In this document: positions 1 through 7,776 of the stretch, piece after piece
Position numbering within the stretch: the stretch's first letter is position 1
Layout of the letters: each line of letters opens with the position of its first letter
Assembly: GCF_003240585.1 (NCBI RefSeq)
Contig: NZ_PCDP01000038.1
Coordinates: 124,001 to 188,000, forward strand
Source of the DNA: Arminella tubonensis
Lineage (GTDB): Bacteria; Pseudomonadota; Alphaproteobacteria; Rhizobiales; Rhizobiaceae
Reading direction: 5' to 3'
DNA: 64,000 nucleotides
Notes under the pieces: generated by a model
Database searches by the model: none
The model's input: the letters and a program-made list of their open reading frames with translations, nothing else
Told to the model about the DNA's origin: nothing
Position numbers and translations under genes: made by a program

Positions 1-651
1 TCGTTCAACGGCAACCGCAAGATCACGTCGCAGATGCTCGACATCTGGTGCAATATCCTGAAGCGGACGAAGAACAGCGTCCTCTGGCTGATCTGCAACG
101 GTCCGCGCGCCGAGAACCATCTGGCTCTGCGCTTCGAAGAGCGTGGCATCAACCGCAAGCGGGTGATCTTCACGACGCGCATTCCCTACCTGCTCCATAT
201 GGACCGTCAGCAGCTGGCCGACCTCGGTCTCGACACCTTCCCCGTCAATGGCCATACCACGACGTCGGAGCAGCTCTGGGGCGGATTGCCGCTGCTGACA
301 GTCAAGGGCACGAATTTCGCCTCACGCGTCAGCGAGAGCCTGTTGAACGCGATCGGCGTGCCGGAACTGGTGGCGCCCGATCTGCAGGGCTACGAGGACA
401 TGGCAGTGGAGCTTTGCAACGATCCGAAGCGCGTTGCCGCCCTCAAGGAGCGATTGATCGAAAACCGCTACATCAAGCCCTTGTTCGATGCAGAGCGGTT
501 CTGCCACCATCTGGAGACCGGCTATACCATGATGGTCGAGCGCGCCAAGGCCGGCCTCGAGCCAGACCATATCGATGTGCCGGCACTCCCCGCCAGGACA
601 ACGCCCTTCCAGGCCGACGAGCCTGACGGCGTCGCGATCGCTGCTGAATAA
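1..651 (+). CDS. SPINDLY-type O-GlcNAc transferase-like glycosyltransferase, C-terminal part
   Basis: The gene enters from the left edge already in frame at base 1, so only the last 216 residues are visible and the true start lies outside the window. The fragment looks like the C-terminal catalytic lobe of the GT41/SPINDLY family, which transfers GlcNAc or another sugar from a nucleotide sugar to Ser/Thr of proteins. Typical family stretches are visible: 'FNGNRKIT' at the start, 'VIFTTRIPYLLHM', then 'DTFPVNGHTTTSEQLWGG' and 'GLPLLTVKGTNFASRVSES', the donor-binding region with the usual Thr/Ser-rich turn. In alphaproteobacteria such enzymes often lie near flagellin genes and glycosylate them, and the flagellar cluster starts just downstream on the other strand. 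Flagellin as the target is inference. A terminator follows. Confidence 0.8.
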   Translation, partial: SFNGNRKITSQMLDIWCNILKRTKNSVLWLICNGPRAENHLALRFEERGINRKRVIFTTRIPYLLHMDRQQLADLGLDTFPVNGHTTTSEQLWGGLPLLTVKGTNFASRVSESLLNAIGVPELVAPDLQGYEDMAVELCNDPKRVAALKERLIENRYIKPLFDAERFCHHLETGYTMMVERAKAGLEPDHIDVPALPARTTPFQADEPDGVAIAAE

Positions 652-654
652 GAT

Positions 655-690
655 GAGGCCGCTCGGGACCCTCCCGGCGGCCTCCTTTAT
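655..690 (+). terminator. Rho-independent terminator between converging genes
   Basis: An 8-bp stem (GAGGCCGC at 655-662, GCGGCCTC at 677-684) with a 14-nt loop is followed by CTTTATT. It lies in the short gap between the glycosyltransferase stop and the fliP stop, so it could end transcription from the left and perhaps from the flagellar operon. Confidence 0.65.
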
Positions 691-718
691 TCGCGTCCCG
701 CCAAAGTCGACGGATCTT

Positions 719-1456
719 TCAGTGGAATGAGCGGACCAGGCTGCCAACCAGAAGGTTCCAGCCGTCGATCAACACGAAGAACAGGATCTTGAACGGCAAG
801 GAGATCGAGGTCGGGGGAAGCATCATCATGCCCATGGCCATGACGATGGTCGAGACGATGAGGTCGATGACCAGGAATGGCAACACGACGAGAAAGCCGA
901 TCTCGAAGCCGCGGCGGATCTCAGAAATCATGAAGGCCGGAATGAGAACGCGGTAATCGATCTTGTCGCCATCGGTGACCGTCTGGCCGCGCTCCTGCGC
1001 GATGTCGACGAACAGCTTGATATCCTTGTCGCGCGTATTGGCGGACATGAAGGTGCGGAAAGGTTCGGCGATACGCTGGATCGCCACCGTCTCGGTGATC
1101 TGATTGGCCATCAGCGGCTGGGCGCCGTCCAGCCAGGCTTTGTCGAAGGTGGGCGCCATGACGTAGAACGTCATGAACAGCGACAGGCTGAGCAGGATCA
1201 TGTTGGACGGCGTCGTCGCGATGCCCATGCCCGAGCGCAGGATGGAGAAGGCGATGATGAACCGCGGAAAGCTCGTGACCATCATCAGGATGCCGGGCGC
1301 GACCGAGAGGATGGTCAGCAGGCCGAACGTGCGAATGATCCAGGAGGCGGCGGAGCCGTTCAGGGGCGCAGTGAAAAGGTCGTTCGGCAGCTGTTGAGCC
1401 GCCGCCAGTTCAGGCACCGCAAAGATGATGGCAGCAAGAATGAATAATCGAATCAT
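719..1456 (-). CDS. fliP: Flagellar export gate protein FliP
   Basis: FliP is a core subunit of the flagellar type III export gate in the inner membrane, where it forms a ring with FliQ and FliR. The 245-residue product begins with a hydrophobic signal-like segment, followed by the family blocks 'TILSVAPGILMMVTSFPR', 'RSGMGIATTPSNM' and, near the end, 'IVMAMGMMMLPPTSISLPFK', which are diagnostic. Four hydrophobic segments are visible. It is the last gene of the minus-strand flagellar operon and its start overlaps the fliL stop by 4 bases, so translation is probably coupled. fliO, fliQ and fliR are not in this window. Confidence 0.96.
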   Translation of the reverse strand: MIRLFILAAIIFAVPELAAAQQLPNDLFTAPLNGSAASWIIRTFGLLTILSVAPGILMMVTSFPRFIIAFSILRSGMGIATTPSNMILLSLSLFMTFYVMAPTFDKAWLDGAQPLMANQITETVAIQRIAEPFRTFMSANTRDKDIKLFVDIAQERGQTVTDGDKIDYRVLIPAFMISEIRRGFEIGFLVVLPFLVIDLIVSTIVMAMGMMMLPPTSISLPFKILFFVLIDGWNLLVGSLVRSFH

Positions 1457-1974
1457 TCGATCACGAAGGTTCTGAACATAACCTTCGATACGCGGCCTTC
1501 GGAACGCAGGTCAACACGTTCCTGGATGTCATCCCTAAGATATTGAAAGCCGCGCGGACCTTCGATCTGCTGGAGCGAAACGGTTCTGATGTATGCGAGG
1601 ATGTCCTGGTGGATATCCTCGGCCAGTTTGGCATCCGGCGGCCCCTTGAACATCAGCGCCACCTCCAGCCTCACCCAGTTTTCCGAGGGGTAGGCAAGGT
1701 TCGACGTGATGGGCTCGAGCTGCACGATGCCGTTGGCTTCGGTCGCGAGATGCGGCAATCCTGGCTCCTCGCCTTTCTTGCCTCCCTCCGGCTTTGCAGC
1801 CTCCGCGGTGGCCTCGGCCTTCTGCTCCGTCTTTGCGGATGCAATCTTCGGCGCGATCATCGAACCGAGGATCCAGCCGCCGCCGCCGCCGACGGCGCTC
1901 AAGATCAGCAGACCCACGATCGTCATGACCAGCGGCGACTTCTTCTTGCCCGCCGTGCCTTCTGCTTCTGCCAT
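1453..1974 (-). CDS. fliL: Flagellar basal body-associated protein FliL
   Basis: FliL is a single-pass inner-membrane protein that rings the stator and helps motor output. The 173-residue product has a short Lys-rich cytoplasmic head, one membrane span around residues 16-38 with a Gly-rich core, an Ala/Glu/Lys-rich linker, and a periplasmic stomatin-like domain ending in 'EGRVSKVMFRTFVIE'. Length and layout fit rhizobial FliL. It lies between flgH and fliP with a 4-base overlap into fliP. Confidence 0.92.
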   Translation of the reverse strand: MAEAEGTAGKKKSPLVMTIVGLLILSAVGGGGGWILGSMIAPKIASAKTEQKAEATAEAAKPEGGKKGEEPGLPHLATEANGIVQLEPITSNLAYPSENWVRLEVALMFKGPPDAKLAEDIHQDILAYIRTVSLQQIEGPRGFQYLRDDIQERVDLRSEGRVSKVMFRTFVIE

Positions 1975-2018
1975 GTTCCCTGCCCGCCTCTTAATCCCGT
2001 CGCGTATGCGCCCTGCCG

Positions 2019-2732
2019 TTACAGCGGCGAGAGAAGATCGACCGCCTGCTGACCGCGTGGCGGCTGCTGTATTTCCGTCAGGCGACCGCGGCCGCCGTAG
2101 GAGATGCGCGCTTCTGCGATCTTTTCATAGGATATGGTGTTCTCGGCGGTGACATCCTGCGGTCGAACGATACCCGCGACGTTGAGAATACGGATCTCCT
2201 GGTTCATCCGGACTTCCTGCGAACCGCTGATCATCAGGTTGCCGTTCTCAAGAATGCCGGTGACGACTGCCGCGACAAGCAGGGTGACCTGCTCCGAGCG
2301 CTGCATCTTGCCCTTGGCATCGGTGCTGGTATCGGAACCCGAGGTGACGTCGGCTGACGAACTCGGGCTCCATCCGAGTATCTTCGCCGTCCCGTTCCAG
2401 TTCAGATCGCTCTTGTTGGTTCGGTTGCGGTTGGTCTCGTTGTCCCAGTTCGCCTTGTCGTTGATCGAAATGTTGACGGTCAGGATGTCGCCGACGTTGA
2501 GGGCGCGCGAATCCTTGAAGAGTGCCGCCTGGCTGTCGCTCCAGAGCGAATAGCCCTGCGCGACCTGGTGCGGACGCTTGGGGTAAAGCGACATCTGCGG
2601 CGTCTGGGCATATTGCAGCCCGCTGCCGATGGGACTCATCGCCGGCGCCCTGCCGATTTCCTTCAGCGCCTGCGACTGGCAGCTCGCGAGGAAGACGACA
2701 GCCGCGACCGTGGCGGAGAGACGCTTGTTCAT
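2019..2732 (-). CDS. flgH: Flagellar L-ring lipoprotein FlgH
   Basis: FlgH forms the outer-membrane L-ring, the bushing around the flagellar rod. The 237-residue product starts with a lipoprotein signal peptide with lipobox LASC (Cys at about residue 18). The rest matches the family: 'LWSDSQAALFKDSRALNVGD', then 'ILTVNISINDKANWDNETNR' and the C-terminal 'ISYGGRGRLTEIQQPPRGQQ'. The start overlaps the motE stop by 4 bases, so the two are probably translated together. Confidence 0.96.
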   Translation of the reverse strand: MNKRLSATVAAVVFLASCQSQALKEIGRAPAMSPIGSGLQYAQTPQMSLYPKRPHQVAQGYSLWSDSQAALFKDSRALNVGDILTVNISINDKANWDNETNRNRTNKSDLNWNGTAKILGWSPSSSADVTSGSDTSTDAKGKMQRSEQVTLLVAAVVTGILENGNLMISGSQEVRMNQEIRILNVAGIVRPQDVTAENTISYEKIAEARISYGGRGRLTEIQQPPRGQQAVDLLSPL

Positions 2733-3280
2733 GTGGGGTCCTTCGACTTCGACGTATTCGGATTCAGCGCCATCGCCATGATGTTCGTCACCTTCGCCGC
2801 CTTCTCCGGATCCATCTCACTGAGGATCAGGCCGGATTGGCGCGACGAGAGCTTCATGATGATCGCGGCGGCCGTTACGATGGAGACGTCGTTCAGGCTT
2901 GCAGCGGCGGCGTCGGGCTTCATGTTCTTGTAGATATCGACCAGACTGGCGTCGGCTTTCTGCAGAAAATCATTCCGACGCTTGAGCCAGTCCTCATATT
3001 CCGCCTTGCGCTTGTCCATGACTGCGATGCGTGCGTCGACGTCGCCCTGCAGCTTTTCCAGCTCCTGCTTCTGCAGGAGGTAGCGCTGATCGCGGGCGGA
3101 GTCGGCGATGTTTGTGCAGAACTGGCGGATTTCATCCTGGCTGGTGGCGGGGTCGCTCGCCGGTTTCGGCGCCTCCTGCGCGAAGGCGCCGGGGATGGTG
3201 AGCATGACGACCGCGATCGCGGGCAAGAGAAGTGCCCGGCAAGCAACCAACATTTTCGAAGTCACGTCGATGCTTCTCAT
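2729..3280 (-). CDS. motE: Periplasmic motility protein MotE
   Basis: MotE is a rhizobial periplasmic protein; in Sinorhizobium it is described as a chaperone that stabilises the stator-associated protein MotC. The 183-residue product has a signal peptide (residues about 8-35, cleavage near 'GAFAQE'), a charged helical middle likely to be coiled coil (about residues 60-110), and the C-terminal 'SGLILSEMDPEKAAKVTNIM' block seen in MotE/MgtE-N-like domains. It lies between flgI and flgH and overlaps both by 4 bases. motB and motC are not in the window. Confidence 0.88.
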   Translation of the reverse strand: MRSIDVTSKMLVACRALLLPAIAVVMLTIPGAFAQEAPKPASDPATSQDEIRQFCTNIADSARDQRYLLQKQELEKLQGDVDARIAVMDKRKAEYEDWLKRRNDFLQKADASLVDIYKNMKPDAAAASLNDVSIVTAAAIIMKLSSRQSGLILSEMDPEKAAKVTNIMAMALNPNTSKSKDPT

Positions 3281-4395
3281 TGCAGAACCAGCTCCGCCTG
3301 GAGTGCGCCGGCCGACTTGATCCCTTGCAGGATGGCGATGATGCCGTCCGGCTTGACGCCGATGTTGTTCAATCCGGAGACCAGCGTCTTCAGATCAGGC
3401 CCTTCGAGTACCGCCACACGGCCGCCGGTCTTCTGCGCCGAGATGTCGGTCTGGTCCTGGATGGCCGTCTCGCCGTTGCTGAACGGTTCCGGCTGCACGA
3501 CCTGCGGATTTTCGCTGACCTGCACCGTTAAGGTGCCGTAGCTGACTGCGACCGGCGATACGCGGACGTCTGCGCCGATGACGATCGTTCCGGTGCGCTC
3601 GTTGATGACCACCTTTGCCGGCGTGTCCGTCTGGACGATCAGGTTTTCGAGATCGGCCATCAGCCGCGTAAGGTCGGCCATCTTCGGCTTGTCGATAGCG
3701 ACTTCCTGCGAATCCTTCGCCTCGGCGATCGGTCCGCCGAAACGCGAGGTCGCGTAGGCGTTGACCGTATCGGCGATGCGGATGGAGGTGGAGAAATCAG
3801 GGTTTCTGAGCTGCAGGACAAGATTGACCGAGTCCTTGAAGCGCGATGGGAGCTCGCGTTCGATGATGGCGCCGCCCGGAACGCGGCCGGCGGTTGTCAC
3901 GCCTTCCGTCACGGTGGCAGCCGCGCCCTGTGCCTGGAAACCGGAAACGATGACCGACCCTTGCGCGACGGCATAGATCTGGCCGTCGGCACCGCTGAGA
4001 GACGTCATGATGAGCGTGCCGCCGCGCAGCGAGGTGGCATCGCCGAGCGAGCTTACCGTCACGTCGATGCGGCTGCCGGGGCTGGCGAATGGCGGCAGGT
4101 TGGTGGTCACCATGACGGCGGCCGTATTCTTGGCGCTGGACTGGCCGCCTTGCGTGGAAATTCCGAGGTTCTGCAACATCGCCCGCATCGATTGCTCGGT
4201 GAACGGCGACGAGCGCAAGCCATCGCCGGTGCCCTGGAGACCGACGATCAGGCCGTAGCCGATAAGCTGGTTGTCACGGCCGGCCTGGAGGGAGGCGATA
4301 TCCTTGATACGCGAATTCATTGCCAGTGCCGGGTCGGAGATGACCAGGCCCGGCAATGCCAGGAGAACTGCAAGGAGCTGACGCAACCGTCTCAT
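3277..4395 (-). CDS. flgI: Flagellar P-ring protein FlgI
   Basis: FlgI builds the periplasmic P-ring around the flagellar rod. The 372-residue product has a cleavable signal peptide ending near 'SDPALA' and the classic family start 'SRIKDIASLQAGRDNQLIGY', followed by 'GLIVGLQGTGDG'. Further conserved stretches are 'GSRIDVTVSSLGDATSLRGG' and 'INERTGTIVIGADVRVSPVA'. Length is normal. Its start overlaps the flgA stop by 4 bases and its stop overlaps the motE start, in keeping with one tightly packed operon. Confidence 0.97.
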   Translation of the reverse strand: MRRLRQLLAVLLALPGLVISDPALAMNSRIKDIASLQAGRDNQLIGYGLIVGLQGTGDGLRSSPFTEQSMRAMLQNLGISTQGGQSSAKNTAAVMVTTNLPPFASPGSRIDVTVSSLGDATSLRGGTLIMTSLSGADGQIYAVAQGSVIVSGFQAQGAAATVTEGVTTAGRVPGGAIIERELPSRFKDSVNLVLQLRNPDFSTSIRIADTVNAYATSRFGGPIAEAKDSQEVAIDKPKMADLTRLMADLENLIVQTDTPAKVVINERTGTIVIGADVRVSPVAVSYGTLTVQVSENPQVVQPEPFSNGETAIQDQTDISAQKTGGRVAVLEGPDLKTLVSGLNNIGVKPDGIIAILQGIKSAGALQAELVLQ

Positions 4396-4877
4396 TTGGC
4401 TACCACACGAATTGTACCGTTTTCGAGGACGGTGCCGCTGACGATGATGCCTGAATCCATGTTTCGGGCGCGGACCATGTCGCCGACCGCGCCGTCATCG
4501 AGCGGCGTTCCGGCAGCAGTGATGGTCATGGCGCCGACATTCATGACGAGGCGGACGTTGGCGCCGCGGGTGACGGCGAAAGGTTCGCGGAGGCTGGAAA
4601 CCGAGATGGTCCGGCCGGCCAGAAGCGTGCGCTTCGAAACCAGACCGGTCACGTCCTTGATTGCCTTGGCATAGTCGCCGACCAGGTTGGGGTTGGTTAC
4701 TTCGACCAGCTCAAGCTGTCCGCTGCTGATGACGTCACCGGGATAGATCACCTCGGTCGGAACAACGGCATAGCCCATGCCGTCGGCCGAGGCGCGCATG
4801 GCCGGCAGTAATCCGGCTGCCAGGCTTGCTACGGCGAGGAACGCGATTGCAACGCTTCTTGCCCGGCGAAACATCAT
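4392..4877 (-). CDS. flgA: P-ring assembly chaperone FlgA
   Basis: FlgA is a periplasmic chaperone needed for FlgI to assemble into the P-ring. The 161-residue product has a signal peptide (about residues 8-32), then a SAF-type domain recognisable from 'IYPGDVISSGQLELVEV', 'LLAGRTISVSSLREPFAVTR' and 'GDMVRARNMDSGIIVSGTV'. Bacterial FlgA proteins are often 200 or more residues, so this is the short rhizobial form without the extra N-terminal domain. It is coupled to flgI by a 4-base overlap. Confidence 0.93.
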   Translation of the reverse strand: MMFRRARSVAIAFLAVASLAAGLLPAMRASADGMGYAVVPTEVIYPGDVISSGQLELVEVTNPNLVGDYAKAIKDVTGLVSKRTLLAGRTISVSSLREPFAVTRGANVRLVMNVGAMTITAAGTPLDDGAVGDMVRARNMDSGIIVSGTVLENGTIRVVAK

Positions 4878-4897
4878 GTCCGGCCCTTCCTATATTG

Positions 4898-5686
4898 TTA
4901 CTTGAGGTTTTTGCTGACCACGGACGCCATGTCGTCGGCCGTGGTGATCACCTTGGAATTCATCTCGTAGGCGCGCTGCGCCGTGATCAGCTCGGTGATT
5001 TCCTTCACCGGGTCGACGTTCGAGGATTCCAGGTAATTCTGCTTGATGTAGGCAAAGCCATCGAGATTGGGCGTATTGATCACCGGGTCGCCCGAGGCGG
5101 ACGTCTGGGTGAAGAGGTTGCTGCCCATCGGCTGCAGGCCGGCTTCGTTGACGAAGTTGGCAAGCTGTATCTGGCCGAGGACGGTCGGAGTAGCGTTGGT
5201 GCCGATGGTCGCCGCAATCTCGCCGGTCTGGCTGATGGTGATGTTGCTGGCGTTGGTCGGGATGGTGACGGCCGGGTCGAGGACGTTGCCGTCGGTCGTG
5301 ACGATCTGGCCTGTCGCGCTCTTGTTGAAAGAGCCGGCGCGGGTATAGGCAGTCGTGCCGTCAGGCATCTGGATCTGGAACCAGCCACGGCCGACAAGCG
5401 CCACATCGAGCTCGTTGCCGGTCTGCGACAGCTCGCCCTGGATATGAAGGTTGCGAACTGCCGTCGTCTGGACGCCGAGACCGATATTGGCACCTTCCGG
5501 CACCGCCGCCTGGTTCGGCCGGTTGGCAATGCCCTTGGCCCGCTCGGTCTGGTACATAAGGTCGGAGAATTCGGCGCGGGAGCGCTTGTAACCCGTCGTG
5601 TTGATGTTCGCGATATTGTTCGCGATCACTTCGAGATTGGTCTGCTGGGCATCCATGCCCGTCGCTGCGATGGCAAGCGCTCTCAT
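4898..5686 (-). CDS. flgG: Flagellar distal rod protein FlgG
   Basis: FlgG forms the distal rod. The 262-residue product has the usual N-terminal rod/hook motif 'NLEVIANNIANINTTGYKRS' (about residues 17-36), a central D1-type domain, and the C-terminal heptad region 'LIKQNYLES'-like then 'ITELITAQRAYEMNSKVITT' ending 'ASVVSKNLK'. Size is standard for FlgG. It is separated from fliE upstream by about 120 bases that hold two hairpins (see the repeat entry), the only sizeable gap in this part of the operon. Confidence 0.96.
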   Translation of the reverse strand: MRALAIAATGMDAQQTNLEVIANNIANINTTGYKRSRAEFSDLMYQTERAKGIANRPNQAAVPEGANIGLGVQTTAVRNLHIQGELSQTGNELDVALVGRGWFQIQMPDGTTAYTRAGSFNKSATGQIVTTDGNVLDPAVTIPTNASNITISQTGEIAATIGTNATPTVLGQIQLANFVNEAGLQPMGSNLFTQTSASGDPVINTPNLDGFAYIKQNYLESSNVDPVKEITELITAQRAYEMNSKVITTADDMASVVSKNLK

Positions 5687-5721
5687 ATCTTCGTCCTTAA
5701 ATCTGGTTGGAGCTATTTCCT

Positions 5722-5808
5722 GTTTGATGCCATCAAACCGAAGGCTCTAACCTTTTGTTTCGCCACATTTTCTATCGAGAAACCGGTATCCGCTTTCTCG
5801 GAAAATGT
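5722..5808. repeat. Paired palindromic element between fliE and flgG
   Basis: Two adjacent inverted repeats fill this gap. The first is a perfect 8-bp palindrome with a 1-base centre (5722-5738, GTTTGATG/CATCAAAC). The second spans 5765-5808, with arms ACATTTT/AAAATGT outside and CGAGAAA/TTTCTCG inside. The layout resembles the short RIME-type intergenic elements found many times in Rhizobium chromosomes. In this position the mRNA of the operon would carry two stems between fliE and flgG, which could affect message processing or stability. Confidence 0.6.
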
Positions 5809-5809
5809 T

Positions 5810-6163
5810 CTAAATCTGCATCTTCGTGATATCGAGGAAGGCCGAAACGACCTTGTCACGAAGGGCGATTGCGGTCTGGAGCGATTGATCCGCCTGCATG
5901 ACGGCGTCGACAACCTCACGGGTACCCATTGTCCCCTTCATGCCGGCAAAGGAGGCGCTTTCCGCCTGCTTCAGATTGTTGACCATGTCGCCCGCCATGC
6001 TGGTCATTACGGACGAGAAACTGGTGCCACCCGCAGCACCAGGCGAGGTGCCCGGTGTCGAAGCGATGGCAGACGAAGCCGCGGAGGTCTCGTCGGTGGC
6101 GATGCTGCCGAGGCCACGCGTCATGGCAAGGGAAGCAACATTCTTGATGGCGTCGATGATCAT
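5810..6163 (-). CDS. fliE: Flagellar hook-basal body adaptor FliE
   Basis: FliE joins the MS-ring (FliF) to the rod and is one of the first exported substrates. The 117-residue product shows the C-terminal family signature: 'MGTREVVDAVMQADQSLQTA' followed by 'IALRDKVVSAFLDITKMQI'. The N-terminal third is Ser/Ala/Thr-rich and poorly conserved, as usual. The start overlaps the end of flgC by 4 bases. The order flgB-flgC-fliE is typical of many bacteria. Confidence 0.93.
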   Translation of the reverse strand: MIIDAIKNVASLAMTRGLGSIATDETSAASSAIASTPGTSPGAAGGTSFSSVMTSMAGDMVNNLKQAESASFAGMKGTMGTREVVDAVMQADQSLQTAIALRDKVVSAFLDITKMQI

Positions 6164-6573
6164 GATTTCAACAGCTCGATGGTTGAGGAGATGAGATCGC
6201 GCGATTGCTTGATCGTCTGAAGATTGGCTTCGTAGGAGCGATTGGCTTCACGCATGTCCGCCATTTCGACGAGGACGTTGACGTTCGGCATCTTGACGTA
6301 GCCCTTCTCGTTGGCCGCCGGATTGTCGGGGTCGTATTCCTCGACGAACTTTCCGGTGTCCTGACCGAGCTTCTTGACGCCGACGGTGGTCACGCCCTCG
6401 GCGTGGTCGACTTCCGCGCCGAAGGTCACGGTCTTGCGACGGTAGGGATCGGCGCCGGGCGTATCGCCGGTCGAGCGGGCGTTGGCGATATTTTCAGAAA
6501 CGACGCGCAAGCGGGTCGATTGGGCTTCCAGGCCGGAGCCTGCAACTTTCATAGCTGCGGATAAGGGGTCCAT
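6160..6573 (-). CDS. flgC: Flagellar proximal rod protein FlgC
   Basis: FlgC is a proximal rod subunit. The 137-residue product carries the rod motif 'LRVVSENIANARSTGDTPGA' near residues 22-41 and the C-terminal 'DMREANRSYEANLQTIKQSR' heptad block, both diagnostic. Length fits the family. It lies 12 bases downstream of flgB and overlaps fliE by 4 bases. Confidence 0.95.
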   Translation of the reverse strand: MDPLSAAMKVAGSGLEAQSTRLRVVSENIANARSTGDTPGADPYRRKTVTFGAEVDHAEGVTTVGVKKLGQDTGKFVEEYDPDNPAANEKGYVKMPNVNVLVEMADMREANRSYEANLQTIKQSRDLISSTIELLKS

Positions 6574-6585
6574 GAGCTCACTTCT

Positions 6586-6978
6586 TTAGGTCTTTACGGT
6601 CATCAACATCATGCGATGAAAGGAACTGACGAGCGCCGTGTTCAAGCTGTACTGACGCTGAATTTCGCCGGTCTTGGTCAGTTCCTGTTCCAGTCCGACG
6701 GTATTTCCCGATTCCTGCACGCCGATTTCCTGGGCAAGCGGCGCTTCCTCGACACCGATATTGCCGGTGCCGCTGAACTCGCTGCCGGAAAAATGCGCCG
6801 GGTTGGTCTTCGCCATTCCGATGGTCTGGCTCTCGAGAACAGACTGGAAAGGGGTGACATCCTTGGCACGGAACTTCGGCGTATTGGCATTGGCGATGTT
6901 GCCCGCAACAACTTCCTGACGGACCGACAGCCACTCGGCCTGACGTGACGCCAAATCAAAAAGCTGGATCGGTTGCAT
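6586..6978 (-). CDS. flgB: Flagellar proximal rod protein FlgB
   Basis: FlgB is a proximal rod subunit. The 130-residue product has the N-terminal motif 'VAGNIANANTPKFRAKDVTP' (about residues 24-43) and a C-terminal heptad segment ending 'LNTALVSSFHRMMLMTVKT'. It is preceded by a 244-base gap (6979-7222) with no gene, so a promoter for the flgB-to-fliP group could sit there, although I found no clear promoter motif by eye. Confidence 0.95.
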   Translation of the reverse strand: MQPIQLFDLASRQAEWLSVRQEVVAGNIANANTPKFRAKDVTPFQSVLESQTIGMAKTNPAHFSGSEFSGTGNIGVEEAPLAQEIGVQESGNTVGLEQELTKTGEIQRQYSLNTALVSSFHRMMLMTVKT

Positions 6979-7222
6979 GGGCTAGTCTCCGTTCTTACTG
7001 TCCCGACACTAGGGGGGTAATCTTGCGTGGGACTTACGGGAAATTCGATCTTTCGAGTGCTTTGGCGACGATGGCGCCAGGGCAACAATCAAGGATGCGC
7101 GACGGCATGCCTGCAATGACGGAACGCTCGCCGGGATCACGCGCGAAAAATGATATTAAGCAATGATTTCAATGAATGTTCTGCACGCGATGGAGGCTGA
7201 TCGCCTTGGCTCCGCTGCCGGA

Positions 7223-7774
7223 TCAATCGCGTTTGTAGACTTCGCCTGTCGAGGTGACGATGACCCACTTGCCGTCGCGCTGCTCGAGCGTTGCAAGACG
7301 GCTGTTGTCGGGGAGCACCGACCCGACGCGCACGACGTACATGCCGGAAATATCCTCGATCAGCGCCCGCCCATTTGCCACGTGGAGAAGGTGGAAGGCA
7401 CTCTTCCCCGGGAATGGCTGCGCCTCGGCCGGCTGGCCGTCGGGATCGATGCGGCCGAGATTGCTGACCGTCGCCGTCGTCAGCTGGTCGGGAGCTTCGG
7501 CAGGCTGCGGAGCGGGGTTCTTGTTGACCATGGCTAGCGGAGAGACGCTGAAGACATTGCGGGCCGGCCAATTGGGGAGATCGCGGGTGCGCGCGTTCTC
7601 ACTGACGTGAATGCCGAATTTGTCCGGGTTGAAAAACACGTACCATGGGAAAAACGCAGACATGCCGGCGAGCACAAGGCCGGTCGCCTTCAGCGCCTTG
7701 TCGGCAACCGCGGCCTTTCTCCTGCCCGACTGCTTCAGCGGCGCTACCGGTTCGTCTGCATCGGTTACGTTCAC
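7223..7774 (-). CDS. Membrane-anchored protein with PilP/GspC-like tail, conserved position in flagellar cluster
   Basis: This 183-residue product matches no named flagellar protein that I recognise. It has a short basic N-terminus, one likely membrane span at about residues 30-50, a Pro/Ala-rich linker, and a compact C-terminal domain (about residues 130-183) reading 'GRALIEDISGMYVVRVGSVL' then 'WVIVTSTGEVYKR'. That tail resembles the small periplasmic beta domains of PilP and GspC, which link inner-membrane machines to outer rings. The start lies 2 bases from the fliI stop, so it is probably co-translated with fliI. A structural or assembly role in the basal body is inference. Confidence 0.85.
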   Translation of the reverse strand: MNVTDADEPVAPLKQSGRRKAAVADKALKATGLVLAGMSAFFPWYVFFNPDKFGIHVSENARTRDLPNWPARNVFSVSPLAMVNKNPAPQPAEAPDQLTTATVSNLGRIDPDGQPAEAQPFPGKSAFHLLHVANGRALIEDISGMYVVRVGSVLPDNSRLATLEQRDGKWVIVTSTGEVYKRD

Positions 7775-7776
7775 GT

